Source: an uncultured Streptococcus sp.
Lineage (GTDB): Bacteria; Bacillota; Bacilli; Lactobacillales; Streptococcaceae
NCBI GenBank assembly: GCA_902480035.1
Contig: CABSRC010000044.1
Span: forward strand, 1 to 12,382
DNA: 12,382 nt
Direction: 5' to 3'
The position numbers were made by a program, and so were the translations under genes. Below the pieces are notes generated by a model. That model saw only the letters and a list, made by a program, of their open reading frames with translations, made no database searches and was not told the DNA's origin. Positions 1 through 6,403 of the stretch are shown in pieces. Within the stretch, counting starts at the first letter, position 1; each line of letters opens with the position of its first letter.

Positions 1-1472
1 TCATCGACCACATCGAGATTGTCAAAATGATAAGCCCAAGTTCCTGTAGCATCTGGTTTCACTTCTTTAGAAGCGACTTTGACACCATTTGCTAGGAGAT
101 TGACTGTGATTTTTGATGGACGCTTGCCATCTTGGTTGTCATTGTCATTCCATGTCTTTTGGCCAGAGACACTTGTTTTTTCTTTTTGGTTCACAACATC
201 ACGAGAAATCGCAAGATCATTCCCAAAATCGTCCTTGCTGATCTTGATAGGTTCTTCTGAGAGAACATAACCTGTTGGAGCCTTGATCTCTTGAACTGTA
301 TAAGCCTGTTTGATCAAGCCCGTAATGGTGCCAACACCATTCTCATCTGTCGTGATGGTTCCCACTTGCTCACCAGTATCATCTGCTGTCACAGCAAAGA
401 CAGCACCTGCAAGAGCCTGACCATTTTCTCCTTTTTTGTGGATGGTGAATGAATATTTCTCCCCATTAAAATCTCCATCAAGGAATTGATACAGAATGTC
501 TGCAACTTTATTTTGCTCCTGGACTTCTGTCGCTGTCATCTTCGCATTGTTTTTGTAGGAAGTATTGATGGCTGGGACCTTGTCCAAATAAACATCATAG
601 CGAATGGTCATTCCTTGTTCTGGAGCTAGATCTCCGATATGAACCGTTAGAGATTGACCATCAGCACTGACAACAGGGGAATAATTTTTAGTGACATTTG
701 TGGTATCTCGTAAATGATAAGCCCCATCTTCGTTATCGATCTGCCAAGTTCCAGTATGGATATTGATAGAATCTGCTTTGATTTTTCCATCTGTAAAGGC
801 CAATTGGTCTTTAATATCAATATTATGAAGGGCAGTGTGACCTTGATTGATGTTCAAGGTATAGGTCAATTTTAATTTATCATCTGAGTTAGTCCAGCCC
901 CATTTGCTAAAGACTTCTGGAGTTGGAGGATACTCACCTGGATTCACTCCTTTATAATCGATCTTTCCACCTGAAATGACGTTCTTATCGACCGTAAGAG
1001 TGAAATCAAGCGTCTTTTGTCCTTTGACAACTTGGTGATCCACACGCGCGAAAAATCGCAGTTTCCCTGTTACATTGGCCATTCTTTCAGGATAGTCTGT
1101 ATAGGTTACTGTGATGATTTTTCTTTGATCATCTACCGTTGCTGTCGCAACTTTTTGACCACTTGGATCGAGCAGGTCAATGGTATCCGTTTCAAAGACC
1201 TTGAAGTCATCTCCAAGTTGAATGACGGTCTGATCTCCCTCTTTCACACGCCCATTAGGCAGGACAAAGTTCGCTTCAACTTGAAAACTTTCCCAAACAC
1301 CGAGTGGTTCTGTAATGGCCCCACCAGTTGATTTGGAGATAGTGACAGATGACACGACATCATTGATCGTATCTGCATGAACTTTAGCGAGACTATTGGG
1401 TTTGGCAAATCCTAAAGCCGCTACCAAAAATAGGGCAACTGTTGTTACAACAGAATAAAGCCTCTTTTTCAT
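1..1472 (-). CDS. Cna-like cell-surface adhesin, N-terminal part (3' end outside window)
   Basis: The frame stays open from an ATG at 1472 to the left edge, giving 490 visible residues. Residues 1-33 form a signal peptide (MKKRLYS, a hydrophobic stretch, likely cut after VHA). Residues 34 to about 330 are beta-rich, Ig-like adhesive domains of the collagen/fibrinogen-binding MSCRAMM type, including WGWTNSDDKLKLTY near 190. A SpaA/CnaB domain follows at about 342-410, with a candidate isopeptide lysine near IHKK and the glutamate in QEIKAPTGY. A Cna_B repeat begins near 429 (SGQKTWNDNDNQDGKRPS). Such proteins normally end in more CnaB repeats and an LPXTG sortase signal, which would lie beyond position 1. 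The start is supported by AAAGGAG at 1484-1490, with a rather long spacing of about 11 nt. The ligand is unknown; host matrix binding is inferred from the family. A pilus tip adhesin is an alternative. Confidence 0.88.
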   Translation of the reverse strand, partial: MKKRLYSVVTTVALFLVAALGFAKPNSLAKVHADTINDVVSSVTISKSTGGAITEPLGVWESFQVEANFVLPNGRVKEGDQTVIQLGDDFKVFETDTIDLLDPSGQKVATATVDDQRKIITVTYTDYPERMANVTGKLRFFARVDHQVVKGQKTLDFTLTVDKNVISGGKIDYKGVNPGEYPPTPEVFSKWGWTNSDDKLKLTYTLNINQGHTALHNIDIKDQLAFTDGKIKADSINIHTGTWQIDNEDGAYHLRDTTNVTKNYSPVVSADGQSLTVHIGDLAPEQGMTIRYDVYLDKVPAINTSYKNNAKMTATEVQEQNKVADILYQFLDGDFNGEKYSFTIHKKGENGQALAGAVFAVTADDTGEQVGTITTDENGVGTITGLIKQAYTVQEIKAPTGYVLSEEPIKISKDDFGNDLAISRDVVNQKEKTSVSGQKTWNDNDNQDGKRPSKITVNLLANGVKVASKEVKPDATGTWAYHFDNLDVVD

Positions 1473-1540
1473 AAACGATTTTACTCCTTTTTCTACGTTT
1501 ACTAGATAAGGTATAGGCGGAAAAAAATTATCACTACATA

Positions 1541-1558
1541 TTGTGAATTTACGCACAA
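1541..1558. promoter_or_regulatory. CRP-like palindrome in the adhesin leader
   Basis: TTGTG and CACAA flank an 8-bp centre. Read as TGTGA-N6-GCACA it differs by one base from the CRP/FNR-family pattern TGTGA-N6-TCACA. Its centre lies at about +16 relative to the predicted adhesin start, a position typical of repression. The binding protein is unknown. The YeiL-like regulator in this window has a different-looking candidate site (AGGACA half-sites), so another Crp/Fnr family member is more likely. Confidence 0.35.
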
Positions 1559-1571
1559 CCTATCTTTTTTC

Positions 1572-1600
1572 ATTATAAACAATTTGCTTTGATAGCACAA
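1572..1600 (-). promoter_or_regulatory. Predicted promoter of the adhesin gene
   Basis: On the minus strand a TTGTGC -35 (complement of 1595-1600) is followed by a 17-bp spacer and a perfect TATAAT -10 (complement of 1572-1577). Transcription would start near 1565 and give a leader of about 93 nt. The -35 is only a partial match to TTGACA. Confidence 0.6.
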
Positions 1601-1650
1601 GCAAATAAATTCATTTTTTGTCTATTCAGTACATTTTCTTGATACAAATA

Positions 1651-1681
1651 AAAAATAGCAGTCTGTTCGAAGCAGACTGCT
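1651..1681 (-). terminator. Rho-independent terminator after rsuA
   Basis: GCAGTCTG (1658-1665) pairs with CAGACTGC (1673-1680) around a 7-nt loop. On the minus strand the stem is followed by a T-rich run (complement of 1651-1656). It lies 12 bp past the rsuA stop. Some T residues also follow on the plus strand. Confidence 0.8.
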
Positions 1682-1692
1682 TATATTTTTGC

Positions 1693-2421
1693 TTATAAAG
1701 GAACTCCAAACGCCTCTAAGGAGGCCAGTTCAGAGGGCTTGAGCCGTCGCCACTCCCCCAATTCAAGAGTGGGATCCAGGCTCAGAGGTCCCATAGAGAT
1801 CCGCTCAAGATCAACCACTTCCTTGCCACAGGCTGCGACCATGCGCTTGACTTGGTGAAATTTTCCTTCTGCGATGCGGATCTGAACCAAGCAAGTCTTG
1901 GCTTCTTGATCAACCTCCAGAATCTCCAACTCAGCTGGCAGAGTCGTGAAATCTTTCAACTCTATTCCTGCTTTGAATCGGACGACATCTTCTTGCGTCA
2001 TGATTCCAGCCACATGGGCGCGGTAGACCTTATCCACATGCTTCTTTGGGGACAACATAGCATGAGCCAACTTCCCATTATTGGTCAAAAGTAGCAAGCC
2101 ACGGGTATCGATATCTAGCCGTCCGACAGGAAAGACTTCCTTATGACGAGCTGTCTCATCCAATAGATCCAGCACAGTTTGGTGATGGTCATCCTCTGTA
2201 GCGGAGATGACACCAGCTGGTTTATTGAGCAGATAATATACGAAGGTTTCATGGACCAGGTTTTCCCCCATAAAGGTCACCTGATCCTTGGCTGGATCAA
2301 TCTGAAGTTTCCCTACTGTCTCTTTTTTTCCATTCACTGCAATTTTCTTTTGCTTGAGGAGTTGCTTGACCTCGGTCCTACTCCCCACACCACAATCTAC
2401 TAAAAATTTATCTAAGCGCAT
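1693..2421 (-). CDS. rsuA: 16S rRNA pseudouridine synthase, RsuA/RluB family
   Basis: The 242-residue protein has the RsuA layout. An N-terminal S4 RNA-binding domain (about 1-60, MRLDKFLVDCGVGSR) precedes the catalytic domain, which contains LNKPAGV (65-71) and GRLDIDTRGLLLLT (100-113). D103 is the expected catalytic aspartate. The segment EGKFHQVKRM (185-194) is a conserved RNA-contact block. The family converts one uridine to pseudouridine in the small-subunit rRNA (U516 in E. coli); exact target specificity cannot be read from sequence. A longer in-frame start at 2451 would add MDCAKEWEDI, but the conserved N-terminus begins at MRLDKF. The chosen ATG overlaps the end of the upstream MFS gene by 10 bp (ATGCGCTTAG), so it is probably translated by coupling; only a weak GGGAAG precedes it. 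A strong hairpin terminator follows. Confidence 0.88.
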   Translation of the reverse strand: MRLDKFLVDCGVGSRTEVKQLLKQKKIAVNGKKETVGKLQIDPAKDQVTFMGENLVHETFVYYLLNKPAGVISATEDDHHQTVLDLLDETARHKEVFPVGRLDIDTRGLLLLTNNGKLAHAMLSPKKHVDKVYRAHVAGIMTQEDVVRFKAGIELKDFTTLPAELEILEVDQEAKTCLVQIRIAEGKFHQVKRMVAACGKEVVDLERISMGPLSLDPTLELGEWRRLKPSELASLEAFGVPL

Positions 2422-3575
2422 GATGTCTTCCCACTCTTTCGCACAATCCAAAGGCCAAAAAAGGAAACCAGGATCATGAGGATACCAGAAAATCCAAAAA
2501 TAAAGGCAGGAGCTGAGGAAACAGTTCCTAAGAGGCTGAGAACAAAGGTCGTCGCGATCGAACCTGCACTACACCCCAAAATCGCAATGGAAGTTGCCTG
2601 ACTTAGTACTCCAGCGGGCATCTGATCAGATATGACATTAAAAACAGTTGTGAGAGCTACACTATAGGCAAAGCCTGCAAGGACGGTCACAATGGCAAGC
2701 ATCCAGAGATTGGCAGAAAGCCCGATCAACATTTGGGTCAAGCCATAGGCCACTCCCGAAACGAGCAACAAGCGATCGCGGAAGAGCTGGGTTAATGGGG
2801 AGAAGGCTAATCCTGCAAGAATCCCGACAAATTGCATAGCTGCTAAAATAAGCCCTGCAGTTTGGGCAGTGCCATGCCCAACTTGCTCCACCACACTTGG
2901 AATCCGAACAGTAATCATGACATTAGATAAGACGATCGACGCCGCAACAACAGCTAGGCCAAGCGCTGTCCGCCATTGACTAGCTGTCATTTGATCATTC
3001 CGATGTTTCTCCTCTGCATCCACTGTTTTCGAATCATAAGGGACAAATAAGAGATACAAGAGCAAGATAGGAATACTGATTCCATAGACGAGAAAGGCAG
3101 CCTGCCAGCCAAAGCGGATCAAAAGGCTAACCCCAAAGGTCAGAACTGCTGTCCCGACAACTTCTGCAGAGCCACGAATGCCAAGGGTTTGGACACGTTC
3201 TTTCCCCTTGTAACGCTCACTGATAATAGCGATGGCAGATACATTGAGCAAACCGACCGCCATCCCAAAAATAATCCGAGATAAAAAGACAACCGGATAG
3301 GCTGGACTGATCAAGGGAATAAAACCACACAGGGCGTACGCAACTAGACCGGTCACAATCATTTGACGCTCTGAAAACAGGCGCCCAATCCACTTATTGA
3401 AGATAAGCGAGACCATGATCCCTGCCGAAGGAAGCGAGACCAAGAGCTCAATCATGCTATGAGGAATTCCCTTGTAATAGGCAAACATGGCCGACTGCGC
3501 ACTCGAAATCGAAAACGAGGTCGTCAAAATGAATGAAAGCGCGAGAATACTCACTTTCTCCATGATTCTTTTCAT
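2412..3575 (-). CDS. MFS transporter, first paralog (next to rsuA)
   Basis: This 387-residue, strongly hydrophobic protein has about 12 predicted membrane segments in two halves. A charged cytoplasmic loop in the middle (about 177-205) contains the acidic and basic run DSKTVDAEEKHRND. The segment GRLFSERQ (64-71), between helices 2 and 3, corresponds to the MFS motif A region. The substrate is not evident; drug, sugar or small-metabolite export are all possible. It is clearly a paralog of the neighbouring transporter at 3680-4843: same length, similar start (MKxxMExxS...SFSI), and shared LLVSLP, SERQMIV and RGSAEVVG (134-141) blocks. AAAGGA sits about 7 nt before the first ATG; the second ATG (residue 5) lacks a comparable site. 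It shares a transcript with rsuA through a 10-bp overlap. Confidence 0.85.
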   Translation of the reverse strand: MKRIMEKVSILALSFILTTSFSISSAQSAMFAYYKGIPHSMIELLVSLPSAGIMVSLIFNKWIGRLFSERQMIVTGLVAYALCGFIPLISPAYPVVFLSRIIFGMAVGLLNVSAIAIISERYKGKERVQTLGIRGSAEVVGTAVLTFGVSLLIRFGWQAAFLVYGISIPILLLYLLFVPYDSKTVDAEEKHRNDQMTASQWRTALGLAVVAASIVLSNVMITVRIPSVVEQVGHGTAQTAGLILAAMQFVGILAGLAFSPLTQLFRDRLLLVSGVAYGLTQMLIGLSANLWMLAIVTVLAGFAYSVALTTVFNVISDQMPAGVLSQATSIAILGCSAGSIATTFVLSLLGTVSSAPAFIFGFSGILMILVSFFGLWIVRKSGKTSCA

Positions 3576-3615
3576 TATATTATCCTTTAAGCTAATCTTT
3601 TTTCACACTCCTCCT

Positions 3616-3645
3616 ATAATAACACGAGCTAGTGACAGGACGCAA
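3616..3645 (-). promoter_or_regulatory. Possible promoter of the first MFS gene and rsuA
   Basis: TTGCGT (complement of 3640-3645), an 18-bp spacer and TATTAT (complement of 3616-3621) lie between the terminator of the upstream MFS gene and the start at 3575. Both boxes are imperfect. A promoter is expected here because the terminator at 3655-3689 should stop read-through. Confidence 0.4.
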
Positions 3646-3654
3646 TAGATTGAA

Positions 3655-3689
3655 TTAAAAAAACGAAATGATTTCTCAATCATTTCGTT
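3655..3689 (-). terminator. Rho-independent terminator overlapping the second MFS stop codon
   Basis: A perfect 12-bp stem, AACGAAATGATT (3662-3673) with AATCATTTCGTT (3678-3689), closes a 4-nt loop. A run of T follows on the minus strand (complement of 3657-3663). The stem contains the TGA stop of the gene ending at 3680. The two MFS genes are therefore probably separate transcription units. Confidence 0.85.
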
Positions 3690-4843
3690 CGTGCTAGTAA
3701 TTGTGAGGCGAAGACTCCTGTTCCAACCATCAAAACACCAATCAAGATAAAGAGCAGGTGATTGGAAGGAGCTAGTGGCATCACCAACTGGATGAAGAAA
3801 GAAGAGAGGGCTGATCCAAGATTGCAGCCAATCAAGACAAGCGAGGTCGCAAGATTCAGGAGATTAGTCGGAATTTTTTCAGATAAGTGATAGAAGATAC
3901 TGGTTACTCCTGTACTGTAGGTAAATCCTGCCAAGAGGGTTCCTAGAACCAGGCTCCACAGCTGTCCGGACAAGCCAATCAAGGCCAGAGCTAGTCCGAA
4001 ACCAAAGCACATGATCATGAGCAAGTTCTTTTTGAAAACATGTGTCAAACTAGCAAATCCCACTCCCGCTACAATCCCTGTCAATTGCATCAGACTTAGG
4101 ACTGTTCCAGCTGTTGTCGCCGTTCCCATACGAGCGTCAACAATGATATCCGGCACGCGCAGGCTAATGATGGAATTGAAACAAATGATGATGCCAGCAA
4201 TCACGGCTAGCATCAGACTAAAACGCCATTGAGGGGAGCGAAGGCGTGCGGAACTTTTCTTTTTCTCCTTCAAGCTAGCCTGTTTTTTCTCCTTAGGATA
4301 AGGGACAAAAAGGATATAGAGGAGTAAAATCAAGTAACCACCACCATATACGGCAAAGATCGCTGGCCAGCCTAGGGGTAAGAGTTGTCCAACAATAAAA
4401 GTCAAGATGGCAGAGCCCACCACTTCAGCAGACCCCCGATAGCCCAGCATTCGAGTCTTGTCATTGCCTGAGTAGCGTTCACTGATAATCGAAATAGCCT
4501 TGGCATTGATCATTCCTGTCCCCAAACCAAAGAGAAAACGACTCAGAAAGATGAGAGGATAGTCCTGCACGACCAAAGGCACAAGGCCACTAGTTGAAAA
4601 GAGCAAGAGCCCTGCGACAATCATCTGGCGCTCACTCATCCACCGCTCGATCAGGCTATTTAAAAAGAGCATGCCCACAACCGCAAAGGCCGGCAGGGAA
4701 ACCAAGAGTTCCACCTGGCCTGCTGAATATCCGAATTGGCTAAAATAGGCCTTCATAGCTGGCAAACCGGCTGTAATTGAAAATGATGAGATCAGCATGA
4801 GCGACAAGCTCAAGAGACTGATTCTTTCCATTGTTTTTTTCAT
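3680..4843 (-). CDS. MFS transporter, second paralog (divergent from the YeiL-like regulator)
   Basis: This is a 387-residue polytopic protein with about 12 predicted helices and a markedly basic central loop (about 178-205, rich in K and R). It shares LLVSLP, SERQMIV (70-76) and RGSAEVVG (136-143) with the transporter downstream of it, so the pair arose by an old tandem duplication followed by divergence. The transported compound cannot be read from the sequence. The start at 4843 is supported by AGGAAA about 8 nt upstream. It is divergently transcribed from a Crp/Fnr regulator across 146 bp, the usual arrangement of a local regulator and its target. That gap contains a palindrome centred at about -41.5 from a predicted -10 for this gene, suggesting activation by the regulator. 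Its own terminator overlaps the stop codon. Confidence 0.85.
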   Translation of the reverse strand: MKKTMERISLLSLSLMLISSFSITAGLPAMKAYFSQFGYSAGQVELLVSLPAFAVVGMLFLNSLIERWMSERQMIVAGLLLFSTSGLVPLVVQDYPLIFLSRFLFGLGTGMINAKAISIISERYSGNDKTRMLGYRGSAEVVGSAILTFIVGQLLPLGWPAIFAVYGGGYLILLLYILFVPYPKEKKQASLKEKKKSSARLRSPQWRFSLMLAVIAGIIICFNSIISLRVPDIIVDARMGTATTAGTVLSLMQLTGIVAGVGFASLTHVFKKNLLMIMCFGFGLALALIGLSGQLWSLVLGTLLAGFTYSTGVTSIFYHLSEKIPTNLLNLATSLVLIGCNLGSALSSFFIQLVMPLAPSNHLLFILIGVLMVGTGVFASQLLARTK

Positions 4844-4883
4844 TTTTTTATTTCCTACACTTTACTGGTAATACTTTGATTTC

Positions 4884-4914
4884 ACTAGTTTTTTCAAAAA
4901 AGATTCAAACTAGT
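4884..4914. repeat. Inverted repeat in the leader of the second MFS gene
   Basis: ACTAGTTT (4884-4891) and AAACTAGT (4907-4914) are perfect 8-bp arms separated by 15 bp. Inside them lies TTTTTTCAAAAAA, itself a small inverted repeat. CTAGTAT also occurs twice as a direct repeat (4910-4916 and 4930-4936), 20 bp apart, about two helical turns. These could form a leader hairpin or bind a protein. Confidence 0.4.
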
Positions 4915-4931
4915 ATTTTCAATAGAATCCT

Positions 4932-4939
4932 AGTATAAT
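4932..4939. promoter_or_regulatory. Overlapping divergent -10 boxes
   Basis: TATAAT on the plus strand (4934-4939) would serve the regulator. TATACT on the minus strand (complement of 4932-4937) would serve the second MFS gene. Both lie on nearly the same base pairs, and neither has a good -35 at 16-18 bp. Predicted starts are near 4946 (plus) and 4925 (minus). Confidence 0.5.
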
Positions 4940-4954
4940 CAATTTAGAAATAGA

Positions 4955-4978
4955 AAAACAGGACATTTGTCCTATTTT
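4955..4978. promoter_or_regulatory. Palindromic operator candidate for the Crp/Fnr regulator
   Basis: AGGACATTTGTCCT (4960-4973) is a perfect inverted repeat of 6-bp arms with a 2-bp centre. It is flanked by AAAA (4955-4958) and TTTT (4975-4978), so the symmetry spans 24 bp apart from one mismatched pair. The centre is about -41.5 from the predicted MFS start, the classical class II activator position, and about +21 from the predicted regulator start, where binding would block autogenous transcription. It ends just before the regulator's ribosome binding site. Confidence 0.6.
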
Positions 4979-4989
4979 AGGAGAGTGAG

Positions 4990-5676
4990 ATGAAAAAAAT
5001 TTCCCCATCTACAAGACTCAAGGAGATCATCACTGACTACCAATTGGACCAGATCTTTCCAGGCGACTGTCTCAGCCAGCTGGACCTCGTTCTCTATCAG
5101 GCTGGAGATTATATCTGCCGCCAAGGTTCTGAGCAAGATGTCATTCCTTATTTTCTCAAAGGCCGGCTCAAGATTATCCACAGTCTTGAAAATGGCAGCG
5201 ACACCATCCTTGAAATCCAAGAAAAACCTGGACTCTTAGGAGAGATTGAGCTCCTGCTCGATCGGGTCTGTATCTCATCAGTCATTGCAGACCAAGACTC
5301 GCTAGTCGTCCAGCTCCCAGCCCAGCACTTTAAGAAGCGCCTCCTGTTTGATCCAACCTTTTTGCGCTCTACGGCCAAGACCTTGGCTGAGAAATTGCAC
5401 CAGATCAACTATTTGGCTCCTGCAAACTTTCATTATTCGGTCAAGGAACGCCTCGCTACGCATTTTCTGGAACATTGCGATGAAAATGGGACCCTCAAGC
5501 CCAAGATGAATCAGCTGGCCCTGCGTTTTGGGATCAGCTACCGCCACCTTAGCCGTGTCATCAAGCAGATGATCGAAGAGGGCTTAGTCCAAAGAGAAGG
5601 GCGAGTCTATACGATTTTAGATGCAAAAAGGATGAATGATTTGTCCATCAAACATGCGGAAACCGTCGACAGATAA
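4990..5676 (+). CDS. Crp/Fnr-family transcriptional regulator, YeiL-like
   Basis: The 228-residue protein has a cyclic-nucleotide-binding-type sensor domain (about 33-120, with FLKGRLKI and the GEIEL segment at 84-88), a dimerisation helix (about 122-142), and a C-terminal winged helix (about 170-212) with the recognition segment GISYRHLSRVIKQ (181-193). The FLR...K helix, GEIEL and GISYRHL blocks recall E. coli YeiL from memory, so YeiL-like is a subgroup guess. Four cysteines are present (27, 43, 94, 163). They do not match the FNR iron-sulfur pattern, but some redox role is possible. The effector is unknown; the residues that bind cAMP in Crp are not obvious. AGGAGAG lies about 5 nt before the ATG. 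The gene is divergent from an MFS transporter, its most likely target, and probably controls itself through the palindrome at 4955-4978. Confidence 0.85.
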   Translation: MKKISPSTRLKEIITDYQLDQIFPGDCLSQLDLVLYQAGDYICRQGSEQDVIPYFLKGRLKIIHSLENGSDTILEIQEKPGLLGEIELLLDRVCISSVIADQDSLVVQLPAQHFKKRLLFDPTFLRSTAKTLAEKLHQINYLAPANFHYSVKERLATHFLEHCDENGTLKPKMNQLALRFGISYRHLSRVIKQMIEEGLVQREGRVYTILDAKRMNDLSIKHAETVDR

Positions 5677-5677
5677 C

Positions 5678-5706
5678 TTTAATTTTAGGCTCTTTTGTGT
5701 TATCAT
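5678..5706 (+). promoter_or_regulatory. Predicted extended -10 promoter of def
   Basis: TATCAT (5701-5706) is preceded by TGT, giving an extended -10. A weak TTTAAT -35 (5678-5683) lies 17 bp upstream. The promoter sits in the 60-bp gap after the regulator, where no terminator is visible, so read-through from the regulator is also possible. Confidence 0.5.
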
Positions 5707-5736
5707 GGAGGGTAGAAAGAAAGTGAGAGTAAAACG

Positions 5737-6351
5737 ATGAAAGCAATTGAAAAAGTTACAAGAGCATCCCATTTGATTGATATGGATGACATTATCCGCG
5801 AAGGAAATCCAACACTTCGAGCGGTTGCGGAAGATGTGACCTTCCCTTTGTCTGATCAGGAAATTATCCTGGGTGAAAAAATGATGCAATTCTTGCACCA
5901 TTCTCAAGACCCTGTTATGGCTGAAAAGCTTGGCCTCCGTGGAGGAGTGGGACTCGCTGCCCCTCAGCTGGATATCTCTAAACGAATCATCGCTGTTTTG
6001 GTTCCCAATCCAGAAGATGCCGATGGCAACCCACCAAAAGAAGCCTATAGCCTTCAAGAAGTCATGTACAATCCAAAGGTTGTCGCCCATTCTGTGCAAG
6101 ACGCGGCTCTTGGCGACGGGGAAGGCTGTCTCTCTGTAGACCGCAACGTCCCAGGCTATGTGGTTCGCCATGCCCGCGTGACTGTTGAGTATTTCACAAA
6201 AGATGGGGAAAAGAAACGCATCAAACTTAAAGGCTACAACTCCATCGTCGTTCAACATGAAATCGACCACACCAACGGCATCATGTTCTATGACCGCATC
6301 AACCCAAACAACCCTTTTGAAATCAAAGAAGGTCTCTTGATTTTAGAATAG
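5737..6351 (+). CDS. def: Peptide deformylase (type 2)
   Basis: The 204-residue protein removes the formyl group from the N-terminal methionine of new proteins in the cytoplasm, using a metal ion, usually Fe2+. All three family motifs are intact: GGVGLAAPQ (69-77), EGCLS (129-133) with metal ligand C131, and QHEIDH (173-178) with ligands H174 and H178 and catalytic E175. The length and the insert before motif 2 (about 88-108) fit the type 2 enzymes of Gram-positive bacteria. The start at 5737 is preceded by GTGAGAG about 7 nt upstream, a moderate ribosome binding site. The gene has its own likely promoter and ends at a bidirectional terminator shared with the convergent membrane-protein operon. 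A large open frame on the opposite strand across this gene is a coding shadow. Confidence 0.97.
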   Translation: MKAIEKVTRASHLIDMDDIIREGNPTLRAVAEDVTFPLSDQEIILGEKMMQFLHHSQDPVMAEKLGLRGGVGLAAPQLDISKRIIAVLVPNPEDADGNPPKEAYSLQEVMYNPKVVAHSVQDAALGDGEGCLSVDRNVPGYVVRHARVTVEYFTKDGEKKRIKLKGYNSIVVQHEIDHTNGIMFYDRINPNNPFEIKEGLLILE

Positions 6352-6361
6352 AGCAAATGAC

Positions 6362-6401
6362 AAAAATACCTAACTGAGAAAGCTCTCGGTTAGGTATTTT
6401 T
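6362..6401. terminator. Bidirectional terminator between def and the membrane-protein operon
   Basis: AAAAATACCTAAC (6362-6374) pairs with GTTAGGTATTTTT (6389-6401). A T-G wobble and GAGA/TCTC (6376-6379 with 6384-6387) extend the stem to about 18 bp around loop AAGC. The A run on the left and T run on the right let it stop transcription from both sides. It ends 2 bp before the stop codon of the convergent gene. Confidence 0.9.
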
Positions 6402-6403
6402 CG

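Noticed and set aside
2422..2451. Ten-codon N-terminal extension of rsuA (MDCAKEWEDI)
   Set aside because: The family start is MRLDKF; the extension lies wholly inside the MFS gene and has no conserved residues.
3631..3645. Half-site AGGAC upstream of the first MFS gene as a second regulator operator
   Set aside because: Only one half is present, no matching TGTCCT follows, and the spacing to the predicted -10 does not match the site at 4960-4973.
5617..6270. 217-residue open frame on the minus strand across def
   Set aside because: It is antisense to a fully conserved def gene and shows no domain pattern; it is a codon-bias shadow.
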